Below, in pieces: positions 33,150 to 43,987 of a stretch of 64,000 bases of DNA. This DNA comes from Symsagittifera roscoffensis (Eukaryota > Xenacoelomorpha > Acoela > Convolutidae). The position numbers were made by a program, and so were the translations under genes. The stretch lies in contig NC_087065.1 of NCBI RefSeq assembly GCF_963678635.1, positions 11,741,579 to 11,805,578 of the forward strand, given 5' to 3'. The notes below the pieces were generated by a model. The model did not search any database. It saw only the letters and a list, made by a program, of their open reading frames with translations, and was not told the origin of the DNA. Each line of letters starts with the position of its first letter. Position 1 is the first letter of the stretch.

Positions 33150-34240
33150 GGATGCACAAACCATATCATTCCAGACAAATCAATGCTCAAGAAGCTTTCT
33201 ATACTGGAAAGAGACGGAAGTGCGATGTTTATTACTAATGAGGATTGGAGGCAACAGCGAGTACATGGTGTTTGAGTGTTTGAGAAGTTTACGATCGTAA
33301 AAAGCTAAGTACACGTTTAATCTCCAGCGCGCTTTGTTTTTGCTGAGCTTCAAATTTCATTGATATCAGTTTCACTTCTAGTTTAGCAAGGAAACACAGT
33401 GACTTTTAACCAAAATCCGCATATACTTGTGGGACAACAAAAAGCTTATTTTATTGAAAGAGATGGTCTTTTTTGGTTTAAACATAGCTCAGAAGAGCCG
33501 AATATGCCGGCATTGCCTAATGCTAAGTGATATGCAAAGTTTTTACATGCAAATTGGTGAAACATTGAAGAAAATTGCAACTAAAGCCGTGAAAGGCATG
33601 GTTATTTCCGGTTCATTGGCAACCAATAAGTGTACTACGTGTTCAGAATATAAAATATCTACGTCTGACATATCTAAAAACCCTCAAGTTAGGGCAACAC
33701 GAAAATTTGAACTGGTCGACAGTGACTTTTGTGGACAATTGCCGGAATCATTGCATGGAAACAAATATGCAATATCTTTTATTGACGATTTTTCAAGATA
33801 TGCAGCAGTATATTTTATGTCCTCTAAAGGCGATTTGATAGCAAAACTACAATTTTTTCTATATACGGTGGTCCAACCATGTAATTTAATTGGATTTACA
33901 CTCAGGTCAGACAATGGTGGGGAATAAACTCTACGCAATTTTAACATTTTTTGCAAGAATAACAGCATTGCACAGCAATTTACAAGTCCTCATTCTCCTC
34001 ATCAAAATGGTATAGCGGCGCGCTATTGGCGAACTTGTTTTTGACAATTCACGTGCTCTTTTATTATTGTCAAAGTTAGCAGAATCTTTTTGGATAAGGG
34101 CAGTTGATACCGTAGTATACACAAAAAATCCTGTACTAACATCTGCTATTAAAAATGATAAATTACCCTACGAAATGTAGTTTGGAAAGCAACCCAATGT
34201 TCATCATTTAAAAGTTTTTGGTTGCTTATGTATATCAAAA
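33140..34240 (+). pseudogene. pol: Copia protease and integrase
   Basis: The protease D-S-G triplet reads Asp-stop-Gly (TGA) at about 33147, followed by CTNHIIPDKS. Integrase: CTTCSEYK (zinc-binding half), first Asp in ELVDSDFCG, second Asp in TLRSDNGGE. The position of the catalytic Glu reads NGIAARYW, so Glu is replaced by Ala. Multiple stops and a frameshift near 33925. Confidence 0.8.
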
Positions 34241-36474
34241 ATTGAAACCTACCGGCGCAAGTTATTACCCAAAAGCAAAAAGGCAGTTTTTACTGGTAAT
34301 GACGGTTCAAGTCCTGCATATATTTTATATGATGCTAAGAAAAAGAAGTTTTTTCGCTCTCGGAATGTTACATTTCACGAAGAACAAATCCCACGTCTCG
34401 ATAACGGATCTAGGCCTGCTATTGTTTTGCCTTTTGCGGGCAATGATCCAGTGGGGGCTGTCAGAGATTCAGTGTGGGTCAATAATGAAGAAACAAGTGC
34501 AACTGATGCAAATGAAGTATTACCTACTCTTGAACAGCCGTTATCAAAGACAGGGGGTGCTACTTCTACAACTATTGATTATTCTCAAGGAGTATTTTCA
34601 CCATCTAGTCCTCATAATGTGCAAATGGTGATTCAAGATACTCCAATCTACTTAGATACACAAGAAAAATACACAAATCACGATGAATTTGATATGTCTG
34701 ATGCCATTGAGTCTTCTCCTTACACTCCAACTGCAGACAATCTGCAAAAAACTACTTCCCCCACTCCTGACAGTTCCATACTTTTTATACCAAAACGTTC
34801 CACATCATCCAAATCAAGAGAACAATCTGTGAGTGATGAAGAACATTCTACTGCTTTGGGACTTGACATTCCTACAACTGATAGAACTGGTCGGATGATT
34901 CGAAGACCTGCATGGCACTACGATTATGATTTTTCTACTGATGGGAACTGTCATTTTGCAATGGCTGCTAGCGTCAATGTCAATGTTCCACTTAATTATG
35001 ATGAAGCAATTTTGTCAGCTGATGCTGAAAAACGACAAGCTGCAATGCGAAATGAAATCAAAAGTCTTGTAGAAAAAAACATGGTATCTTGTGGCTTTAT
35101 TTTCTGGAAAACCATTAACGAAAGGTAAATGGGTTTTTGACATAAATCGTAAGAGCAATTTTTCAATTGAACGAATTAGGGCACGTTTTCTGGCTAAGGG
35201 ATTTAGACAAATTTATGGACAAAATTATATTGATATTTTTCACCTACTATTCGTATGACAGTTATTCGCTCATTATTTGCCATTGCAGCACAGCATGGTT
35301 TGAAAATGCGACAAATTGATGTCAAAACAGCTGTTTTGAATTCTACTTTAGAGAATAAAATTTTCATTGAGCAGCCTCATGGTTTTTAGTCTGGTGAACG
35401 TGATGTATGCAAGCTCAATAAATGTATTTACGGTTTAAAACAAGCGAGTCCAGCTTGGAATCAGTTTCTATCAAAACATTGATTGGAACTTGGTTACTCA
35501 AGAAGCTCTGTAGACACTTGTCTATTTTATCATCCTAAGAAAATGAGTTTCATTGCTGTATATGTTGATGACATGATTTTTTTTGATGTTGACGAAAATT
35601 CAGTGCAAGAACTGATTGCCAATCTTGGTAAGCGGATTCGTATTGAAGATAAGGGCGTTCCCGAATGGTTCTTTGGAATAAAAATTCAGGTTGGTGAAAA
35701 ACGTATAACATTTTCTCAAGAAAGATACGTCAAAAATTCAATCAAGAAATGGAATTTGCAAAATTGCAAACCGTTTAATAAACCTGTGGTTACATCTAAA
35801 AATGCAACTGTTGATGAAAGTTTAACAGATCGTTTCCTTTTTCAGCAGTTAGTGAGGGCGTTAAGGTGTTTAGCTGTAACAATTAGGCCGGATATTGTTT
35901 TTGAAGTAAGCTTACTCTGTCAAGCGTGCAAAAGTCCAACAAAGCAAGATTTTATCGCGAAAAAGAGTACTACGCTATTTAGAGGGCAAGAATTATATCC
36001 TTTTTATTCACGACATGATAAGGGTCTAGGTGTTTTTGCGTACAGTGATGCCGATTGGGCAATCGACGTGAAGAGCAGAAAATCTGTATCTGGCGTGGTT
36101 GTTAAATTAAATGAGTCAGACTCACCGGTATTTTGGCAAACTATCGGAATATATGGCTCTATCGGCCTTGGCTCAGAAAATTTTATTCGAGAAACATGTA
36201 TTTGAGAGTGTTAACTATATTACTACTCTCCCTGTTTTGTTAAGTGACAAACAGGGAGCCATCTGAATATCTCATGAAACAGCTTCAAGAACGAGAGCCA
36301 AACAAATCGACAGTAAAGTACACTTTGTTCGAGAACAATTTCGCTATGGTAAGATGACGTTAAAATATCTTCCTACCATAGTTATGGTTGAGGATTTTCT
36401 GACAGAAGGACTTCCACATCTTCGTTTGGCGCAGATATGCAAGCTACTTTTTGGAAGTGCCTTTTGAGGTGAAG
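34240..36474 (+). pseudogene. pol: Copia reverse transcriptase and RNase H
   Basis: A Ser/Thr-rich linker (34427-34900) is followed by RT. RT motifs are RQIDVKTAVLNSTL, YGLKQASPAWNQF and VYVDDMIFF (about 35555). RNase H has VFAYSDADWA and SRKSVSGVV. The end (VHFVREQFRYGKMTLKYLP, about 36320) matches the Copia RNase H tail. Stops at about 35128, 35390 (TAG), 35482 and elsewhere. Confidence 0.85.
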
Positions 36475-36725
36475 TGTTGAAATACTTGTCTGTGATTGGT
36501 TAAATTTCAGACATGGTTGTTTAAATCCAAAAGAACCTGGACAAAACTGTAACTGCTATATTCGAGAAACGAGCAAAATATTGACTTATGGCTTTTAACT
36601 TTTTAAATGAAATCAAAAATATTGAGGTTAAACAAAGGTTGTTGATTTTGACTTAAACCACTTTCATGGAAAATAAATGAAAAGATTTTTTTTTATTTTA
36701 AACATCGAGACGTAATATTATAAGA
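36475..36725 (+). repeat. Copia 3' LTR
   Basis: Aligns with 32087-32311 with numerous substitutions and a roughly 25-bp length difference. Purine tract GAGGTGAAG directly precedes it. The divergence shows an old insertion. Confidence 0.85.
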
Positions 36726-37082
36726 TACACTAATTTAATTAAAATAAAGGTTTGATCCACCTAATCTGGTATCAAGACCACTGTCCTTTATTGTATTTTT
36801 TACCGTTTTTTGTTCCTATTTCTAATTTTTTTTGGTTTTTATTTTCGCTTTTCGACTTTTACTCGTTCTTTGTCCCCCAAGTGGCCCCCCTTATTCGGTT
36901 AGCTAGGCCTCGTTTCGGAAAGCGCACCGGTAAATTTTCTCAAGTTTTCTTAAAAAGCTAACGCGGTACAACCAGAGGGTGGAAACGTTCACGTTGAACC
37001 GTACCACTGGTATTCTAGAGTGGGCATGTAGCCCAGAGCGGTGTCAAGTGAGTTCGATCCCGTAGAATTGATGTCGTAAAAA
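36726..37082. other. Leader of copy A between Copia and primer site
   Basis: No ORF or clear repeat. It continues the copy A leader interrupted by Copia. Confidence 0.6.
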
Positions 37083-37097
37083 CACCCAGGAGTGCCA
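37083..37097 (-). promoter_or_regulatory. Primer-binding site, copy A
   Basis: In sense direction it reads TGGCACTCCTGGGTG, beginning TGG as expected for pairing with a tRNA 3' CCA end, and lies about 11 bp inside the 5' LTR. The same 15 bases sit at the same place in copy B although the surrounding sequence has diverged. I could not assign the tRNA. Confidence 0.6.
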
Positions 37098-37108
37098 TAA
37101 GAACACTA

Positions 37109-37967
37109 TCTAACTGTCGCCTACTTAGGTCACATATGAGGTTGAAGAAATCAGGCCCTATAACCACTGGCTCAAGAGTCAGGGACACTATCGCTTGTGT
37201 TTTTCGACCTCAAGCGGTCGGAGCCAATTCGGTTCACTTGCGACATGAGACTAAAACCCGCGTTACAACTTAAAGGCCACTACCAAGATACCCCTCCCCC
37301 ACTCTAGAAAATAAAAACGCCCCCATACTCAGGTCTCAAAATACCTAAAATACGCGAACGTCGTTAAAAACAGGGTCGGAACTTATGTGTAGTTACTTTT
37401 CATTAGACAGTGGATCAGATGGATCAACCTAAAAACTCTCCATAACTCAACCTAAGAATAAAAAACACACTCACAATAATTAAAGTAGGTACTCACATAC
37501 CGACACGACCTCCAGAATTGAGTAACTAAATCATAAAGCAACTCTAGAATTGATTGGGTAATTAAGTTTAACTCGAGAAGTTTGAAATAAGCAAGTTTTA
37601 ACTCAAGAAACAAATTTTTTATCAGGACCATTGGGCAGCTTCAGCTATCCACCTTTCCACCGAAGGTTCACTCTGGTCCACTCTTATTTATCTCTTCTCC
37701 ACTCGCGATCTCTTTTCGTCTTCTGTCAAGAATAAGACAGCTCTACTCTTGTTCGAATTATGTATTAGAAATTGCGAATAGCAATTTCCCGTTGCTATTT
37801 TCGACTACTTTCCCTCGATTGTAGTTCGAATCTTCTGATATTATTTTCTTGTATTTTTAGTTGTCGCAAGAAACTTGAGCACGATAGGTTCAATTCGAAT
37901 TTTTGAAAAATTCTACTTCACCCAAAAATCATGTTTTAAACGTTGCTTACGGTCAAATATGTCCACA
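37109..37967 (-). repeat. 5' LTR of copy A (diverged)
   Basis: Identified by position and by patches shared with the B and C LTRs: a start TAACTGTCGCC following the same primer-site context as in B, an internal AGATGGATCAACC block, an ATTCGAATTTTTGAAAAATT stretch near the end, and a terminus GGTCAAATATGTCCACA resembling GGTCGAATGTCACA. The initial TG has decayed to TC. The partner LTR is outside the window, so the exact ends are inferred. Confidence 0.6.
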
Positions 37968-38349
37968 GCCAGCAAAAGGCACAGCCAGCAAACCTTTATT
38001 TTTCAGATATTAACTTGTTTTCTCAACGGCTTCATCTCTTTAGTTTGCCTTACTTTTTTTTGCACATGCCTTTTCCGCGGCTTCTATTTCACATTAGGTT
38101 TCACCATATGTTTTTTTGGTTTTTCTATTGTGAGAGGAAAAAGTCGATATCAGCGATAAGTGCGTTTCGTTAAGTTTGTCAAATGGGATACTTCGGGCCC
38201 ATTGACAGTTTTTTACTACTTTTCCTGTCCTCGTTTGCGCTAGAAGTTTCAGTCCCTAGTAGTCTTAAATGAAAAATTATGCACAGCTTGGTCCGAAAAA
38301 AAAACCCGCTCTCGGGGACCCTAAACTTCAAAAGGTCTGGTATTAGATC
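37968..38349. other. Spacer between copies A and B, possible host DNA
   Basis: About 380 bp with no gene. It contains a short inverted repeat TGTCAAATGGG...CCCATTGACA (38177-38207). This and 55153-55218 are the only stretches not clearly belonging to an element. Confidence 0.5.
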
Positions 38350-39255
38350 TGTAACATTCGCCCGGAAGTACATATCGACGGAAATTAGAGCTAAGCTATA
38401 AACCGACTGGCCAGCGTCTAAACAGAGCTCTACATGCTTTTCACCGTCTCTACCAAGCCAGTTTTTTGGTGGTCTTTCTAACATCGGGTCGACAAAAACG
38501 TTACTGCTTTCGGTCAAAACACTCAGATTAACTTAATTATATGCAGAAATAGTGAGCTCATGGCTGGGTATCAGTATTCCCAGACCACGAGGTCACACCT
38601 AAAATCAGGGCTACTACTATTTTTTGAATTATTATTGTTTTTGTTCAGTAGATAAAAATCATCATCTCCATCGAAGATGGATCAACCCTTTCCCCCAACT
38701 CCTTGCTTCTCATCCGTACAAAATGAATTCAAATGTCAATTAAATTCAAATCAAGACATAACCTAGAAGCTAAGATTTTATATAAAAGAGTTTCAGTTCA
38801 ACTCCCGAGACCCCTCCGGATTCCCGAATCCAGGGAAAATAACGTCCTTATCTTCCTTCCGGAAGGCTGTCTTCTACCCTTCACCGTTGTTGTGAACGGC
38901 CTTGCAACTTTTGTAGCGACACAATAGTTTCAACTCGGAGCGGTCTCTGCTAACTCTGAAATTCGTTGTTGTTTTTCAATCACAATTCTAGTAGTTATCG
39001 CTATCGCAACTATTGTTGTTCTGATTTTATTCTGGTTTTCTTCCAAAATGGCCGTTTTTGACGCTTCTCAGAATTATTACGTCATCACTTCGAATTTTTA
39101 AAATTTCAAAATAGCAGAATATCTTGACCTTCACCGTTTGACTAATCGTCCCAATAACGTTTTTAACCTCTTAAAACCGTCAATTCGGAAGGTTAGCTGC
39201 TAAAATTTCGGATCTGTCAAATCTGCAGTTTTGTCCATTCTGGTCGAATGTCACA
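38350..39255 (-). repeat. 3' LTR of copy B
   Basis: A 906-bp direct repeat of 54087-54997 with TG...CA ends. By eye the two differ only at scattered single bases and short indels. It contains the palindrome CCTTCCGGAAGG (38855-38866), a CCCCTCCGGATT motif, and an AT-rich TATATAAAAG box (38779-38788). Confidence 0.92.
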
Positions 39256-39270
39256 TATTCCCCGGACAGC
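39256..39270 (-). promoter_or_regulatory. Polypurine-tract position, copy B
   Basis: In sense direction CTGTCCGGGGAATA directly precedes the 3' LTR, where plus-strand priming occurs in LTR elements. Only GGGGAA is purine, so it is a weak PPT. The sequence is conserved in copy C (CTGTCCGGGGAGTA) and recurs inside Pol. Confidence 0.5.
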
Positions 39271-40047
39271 CCGGTCAATGTCCCCATTGAATCTCGCAAT
39301 ATTCGTAAAATTGGTACAGTGTCATCGAACAGAATTTACAAAAGGCACAAAATTACTTTTATCCGCGTTATATTGACTCACTGCAGAATATAAATGGCAT
39401 CATACTACACTACTATAGCCATCTAAATTTATTCACTAATCTGCACTTTGAGGATAAGACTTAAGAAAAAAACATTTTTACTGAATTCCAACGTCAGTGC
39501 CCTGATTTAAAACTTTTTCTCCTAGGTTCTAGAAGGTGTTAGTTTGCAGGACAGTCCTGCCAACCAACAAGCTAAAATTATCCTACTATGCTTCTTCCCT
39601 TCGGAAGTTTTAGTCGTTATTGTCCTGAATAAGAAATCTAAGGAATTCTGTGGTTAGAAAAAACAATGAAACAATCTCCCTCTTCAAGAGATTATCCAAG
39701 TTTTTCATGTCACCACAAAGTGATCAGTTTTCCTAGTTGATTAAAAACAATCATTCAGGCTGGAATATTTAAATATACTCTTTGCTCAAGCCTTTCTAAA
39801 TAAATAGTAAGTGTTTCTAAAGCCACTAACTAAAATCGAACTGCAAATTTATAAATGCAACAAATTCTTTAAGGTTCAAAACTCAACTAAATGTGTCAAT
39901 TTTCAATTACAACTTGGTTTCTTAGTTTCTCACTTGAGTTTTTGTCACACACATAAAAACAATTCTGAGTTTTAACTTCTTCTCTTTTGCCACTTCTTTG
40001 TTTCTTCTTTTTTCATCGTTTAGAAGTTCTAAAACTTCTAAATTCTT
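39271..40047 (-). other. 3' UTR of copy B
   Basis: AT-rich and non-coding, with patches matching the C 3' UTR (for example AAATGGCATC[AG]TACTACA). No other structure seen. Confidence 0.6.
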
Positions 40048-41170
40048 CTAATTTTCTTTTTTTTTCGCATCTTGTTTTTCGGCCATTTGTCGATGCTCCA
40101 TCTCCTCCTCCTGCGACATTGACTCTGCACTTTCAGTTTCTGTGACTTGCAACACATTGTTAGCTTTTCTAACGCTGTTGGAAGCAGTCCTCCACCACTT
40201 CTGCTTTTCTACCCTCTGTTTACAACAAGGTAGGGGATCTACATTAGATTCTCTGTTTCTGCAGAAGCTATTGTGAAGGCACAACGTCACGTTTCTCTCC
40301 AAATCTTCCTTCAACATCTCTTCTTTCTCCCTTCCATCACGTTCACTTGTCCTGGAAATTCTCTTCACAGCGGTGGTCACTGCATTCCGATGAGTCACGA
40401 AAGCTCGCTTGAAATCTCCTGCCCCAATGTCCAGCTGATACCCACTGTACACTTTGCCGTTCTTCGACAAATGCTTTTTGGCATATTCGTAAAACCATGC
40501 AGTCATGTTGGCTCTAAACCATGGCATCAGTCGTCTCCTTGCCCATATCTTCTTCACTTCCATCGGAATTCTCAGAATCTTGCACGTTGTCTCTATCCAG
40601 CTCATCCTTCATCCCATCTAGATCTTGCATGGTTCGGTTCGTTTGAACCCCTTGTTCTACTCTCGCCCTCTTTGGTGGCACAGCTATTCTCAGTGGTCAT
40701 TTAGACGAGGCAGCCTCGCTGTTCATCTCTTGACGCATTCTCCTCAGCCCAGGCTTGGGCTTGGAGGGCAAAGGCATTTCACCTGGTTGATAAGTCCTAG
40801 AACTTCCCAATCCAGGCTCATTCGCCAATTCACTCCCTGAGAGAGCCCCGTTTCTCCATCTCATGTTCGGGCGGTCTAGTACTCCCCTTTCTCCGTATGC
40901 TGCCATCAATAGGACTTCCGTGGGGCGGTTCCCACGGTTGTCATGCCCCAAGATGTTTATCAGGGCTGTCAGCAACATGACTACCTCTGGGTCCTCCAGA
41001 GCGAAGTCTCGATCCATTAGCCGACGATAGATCGCATCTACCATCGGTCCTACATTTGCCACTGCCAGGTCCATCAATTCATCCAAGTTGAAACTATCCA
41101 TTCTCTTTTCAGGTTTGATTCGATTTGATTCAAAGGTTTGACTCAAGTGAGCAATTAAATGATCAATCAA
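40048..41170 (-). pseudogene. Internally deleted giant ORF of copy B
   Basis: Two pieces. 41170-40697 gives the N-terminus (MDSFNLDELMDLAVANVGPM, VDAIYRRLMDRDF), matching the copy A start. 40605-40048 gives the C-terminus (TTCKILRIP, RRLMPWFRANMTAWFYEYAK, LCLHNSFCRNRE, LPCCK), matching the end of the C protein. Everything between, over 2,000 codons including both SGNH segments, is missing. The join also has a frameshift: the upstream frame carries MKDELDR, which corresponds to the sequence preceding TTCK in C. A 32-codon ORF overlaps the first stop as ATGA (40699). Confidence 0.75.
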
Positions 41171-41454
41171 GATCTAGAAAAGACGTCACGAATATCACAC
41201 TTGTCAGTTTCACCTCAACTTCTTGTTAAAATTTATTTAAAACAGTCAGATAAAATGATTTTGATCCTAAAAAATTTTAAAATCAATCGGTCTCTAGAAT
41301 TTTGGATTTCGACCTTAGATTGGACTGTCCAAACTTTAGATCTATTCCTAAGATCGTTATTCAGTTGTTCGTGGTCACTAACTCCTTCTTACCCAGGACC
41401 TAAATAACATAACACATAACATAACATAACATAACACACATTACCTACTTTAGT
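41171..41454. other. Intergenic spacer with (AACAT)n microsatellite, copy B
   Basis: Non-coding. 41404-41446 is a run of ATAACATAAC units. Position equivalent to 6172-6640 in copy A. Confidence 0.6.
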
Positions 41455-41998
41455 CTGACACCCTCTTGCATGTCACCTTAACTCGGCCTATACTTAAGTA
41501 ATATTTCTTATACAAGTATACTTGTATATTAGTATCAGAGAAGATAACGTGTATGAGCGCGTACAGTTCTCGAGGATGCAGACATCCTCTGTTCGGGTCG
41601 TACACTTTCCACGTGGAAGTCTCTCAATCTCGTCAAGGACAAGACTAGGTTTTCCGGGTCCACTTGCCGCTTCTCCGTCGCCCGTATCACTAAAAAGCAT
41701 AGGTTTTTCCCGGTATCTGTGACGCCGCCGGAGGCAAGGCTGCTACGCCTCCTATCCCTGGTCTTTGCTTCCAAAGGAATTCTATGTTTTTATATTCTCT
41801 CTTAAAATCTACCGCTAACGCTGTTTTAAAACTCATGTCTGCTGTGATTGCTATCGCACAGGTTCTATCTGTGAGTATGAAATCGCTGTCTGTTAGTATT
41901 ATGCTACTTGAATATTCATTTGATAAGTTAAAATATGTCTCAACTACACTCCCTATGTCAGTTTTCTTAGGTTCTTCGCCTGTTTCTGCTTTTAAGTC
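41455..41998 (-). pseudogene. Macro-domain-like module, copy B
   Basis: It follows Pol in the same frame after a single TGA. Blocks: IILTDSDFILTDRTCAIAIT, ADMSFKTALAVDFKREY, LWKQRPGIGGVAALPP, FLVIRATEKRQVDPENLVLS, then after a frameshift VYDPN and LYALIHVIFSDTNIQVYL. This covers a whole macro-type fold (about 170 residues). The TK-x-x-x-x-x-PT region of cellular macro domains corresponds here to IRATEKRQVDPEN. The loop holding the distal ribose is unlike the GCGLDGL consensus. Confidence 0.55.
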
Positions 41999-43947
41999 TC
42001 ATGTCTCTCTTGTTATTCTTAATTTTTTTATTATCAAGTTGTCAGTGTGGGTAAGTCCTACCCCCACTCCCCGGACAAAAATATCCTTCGACGTCCCCGT
42101 CGATCGCATACCGGATATCAAGTCGAGATTGGAAGCCGGAATGAGTAGTTGCCCTTCCTGGACAGCCCAGGAACGATAATCTCGTTCGGTTTTCATGTAT
42201 TTCATGCTTTCACGATCTACATCTTGAATCGTGACACTGGTTTTTTTGGGGTGTGATGTCATTTCGTTCAGCCATTCGAAGACTCGCAGATTTGTGAGAT
42301 TTTGTTTGTAGGACTCCTGTTGCTCGTCGTCGAATTCCCTTTCGGGTTTCGACCGGTCATCGACCCACTCATCGTCGTGATCATCGACTATGTCAATGTC
42401 CTGTGACACAGTTATTTCTTCTAGACCCACTACTTCTTCCCCTATCTTCTTTAGGTCTATCCTGTCTACTACAAAATTGTCACCGTAAGGGTTATATTTC
42501 TTCCTGGATCTTGTCCTGTCATTCTGACGATTCTGTATCGTGAACGGAAGATCTGGTTCCAAGTTCTTGGCGACCTCCATTTGTTCAGGGTCTTGCCAGT
42601 CTTCCTCTGCGTAGGGTAAAGTTTCATCGTCTGCTTCAATCACCTCATTTGGGTCCAGGTCCAGTGGTGTACTTGTTCCTTCCTCTATGACTTCATTTCC
42701 ATCGTTCTTTTCCCTGGTGCCCTTCTCATTGACCTCAAAAGCAGGGTCCATCATTAGATCATCCCCTTCTTCCATGTCTGCGGGTATACACCAGTCTTCT
42801 GTCGATGGATTGTGTGGCTTAATGTTCTCGTAGTGGGCGGCTCGGCCAGTACTCAGTCTATAAAAGCGTCCCTCCTGGTGCACCTCCGTAATCATGAAGG
42901 GTCCCCTCCACTTTTTGAAAAAAAATTTCGTTCCTTTCGGTGGTATGACATTCTGAAATACCCATACGTAATCTTCTACCGAATAGGCTTTTGCACCAGC
43001 TGCTTTCGTGTCGAATTTCTTCCTCTGCCTTGCCTGTGCTTGCTGAGTATTTCGTCTACACAAGTCGTTCAACTCTTGCTGACGTCTGATCACATCCCTC
43101 ACGTAGACTTGTGGAGACGTTTTCTTTCCCTCATACTCTGGGTAGAAAAAAAATCCAGGGCAAAGACTTCTCGTGTCCAGTTAGCATCATGTGGGACTAA
43201 CTCCGGTGGTGGAGTGTTGTGTGCTATTGTAAGCTCCCATCACCTGTGGAAGATATCTGTCCCAGATGGTCATGTACCTGGAACAATATACCCTCAGCAT
43301 CGACACTAACGTTCGATTCTGCCTTTCCACTAAGCCATTTGTCTGGGATGGTATGTCGTAGAGTGAGCTTGAGCAACCTGTGAGCGTCTCATTAGCTGTT
43401 TTGTGAGCTCTCCTACGAAAGCTGTTCCATTATCCGATTGAAACGTCATCGGACAACCGTGTCTCGCTATCCAAGTATTGATCAGGTGGTCGCACGTCTC
43501 TTCCGCCGAGGAAGTTATGCAGGGCACGGCCTCTGCATACTTCGTGAAGTGATCTATCATGATCAAGACTTGATTATAACCACTGTCTGTCATGCATATC
43601 TTTTGGTGATCTATCTGCACCACCTCGTTGAATTCAGACGACTCGATCGACTGTAAAGGAAATCGCAATTTCCTTGGATCCTTGACTTGTTGGCATGACA
43701 GGCACGCTGTTACCCACTTCTCACATGCCTTTTTCATTCCAGGCCACTCAAAGCGCTTCAGGATCCTATGATACACTTTGTCGATCCCCTGATGGCCCAT
43801 CTGATCATGCGACCTGAATAATAGTTCTGTCTGATAGAGTTGCGGCAACACTGTCGCGTTATACTTGTATAGGACTTTGTCTTCTTCTCTTCTCTTGCAA
43901 GCCACAATTCCGTCCTTGTTCAGATATAACCTCCCCTCTTTCTGCAT
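41999..43947 (-). pseudogene. pol: Integrase and Pol tail of copy B
   Basis: 43947-43330 has the HHCC zinc module (SHDQMGHQGIDK...CLSCQQVK), the first Asp (VQIDHQK) and the second Asp (FQSDNGTAF). A frameshift near 43345 separates the catalytic Glu (VERQN, about 43325). 43102-41999 carries the C-terminal DNA-binding region (DYVWVFQNVIPPKG, FKKWRGPFMITEVHQ, YENIKPHNP) and a long acidic tail ending before the macro-like module. Gypsy integrase with an unusually long C-terminal extension (about 250 residues). Confidence 0.85.
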
Positions 43948-43987
43948 GAAGTACTGTCTCAGAATACGGTAACTGTCTTCTTCCAGG

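Larger units (their letters stand above)
32087..36725 (+). mobile_element. Ty1/Copia LTR retrotransposon (inactive)
   Basis: LTRs of 225 bp (32087-32311) and 251 bp (36475-36725), both beginning TGTTGAAATACT. Imperfect 5-bp duplication TATAC/TACAC. Plus-strand order Gag, protease, integrase, RT, RNase H is diagnostic of Copia. It is inserted in the leader of Gypsy copy A in opposite orientation. Many stops throughout. Confidence 0.92.
1..37967 (-). mobile_element. Giant Gypsy-type LTR retrotransposon, copy A (partial)
   Basis: Minus-strand element running from its 5' LTR (about 37109-37967) to beyond the left edge. The order in sense direction is LTR, primer-binding site, long leader, Gag, protease, RT/RNase H, integrase, acidic Pol tail, macro-like module and giant ORF. 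It is interrupted by a Copia element (32087-36725) and a Polinton (7796-22415). Every coding region has frameshifts or stops, so this is the oldest of the three copies. Gene order and protein similarity to copies B and C define the family. The 3' LTR lies outside the window. Without the two insertions about 18.7 kb of this copy is visible. Confidence 0.85.

Noticed and set aside
37109-38349. Copy A LTR extending up to the B LTR
   Set aside because: The B/C-like terminus is at about 37967. The sequence after it shows no LTR similarity, so the LTR was ended there.
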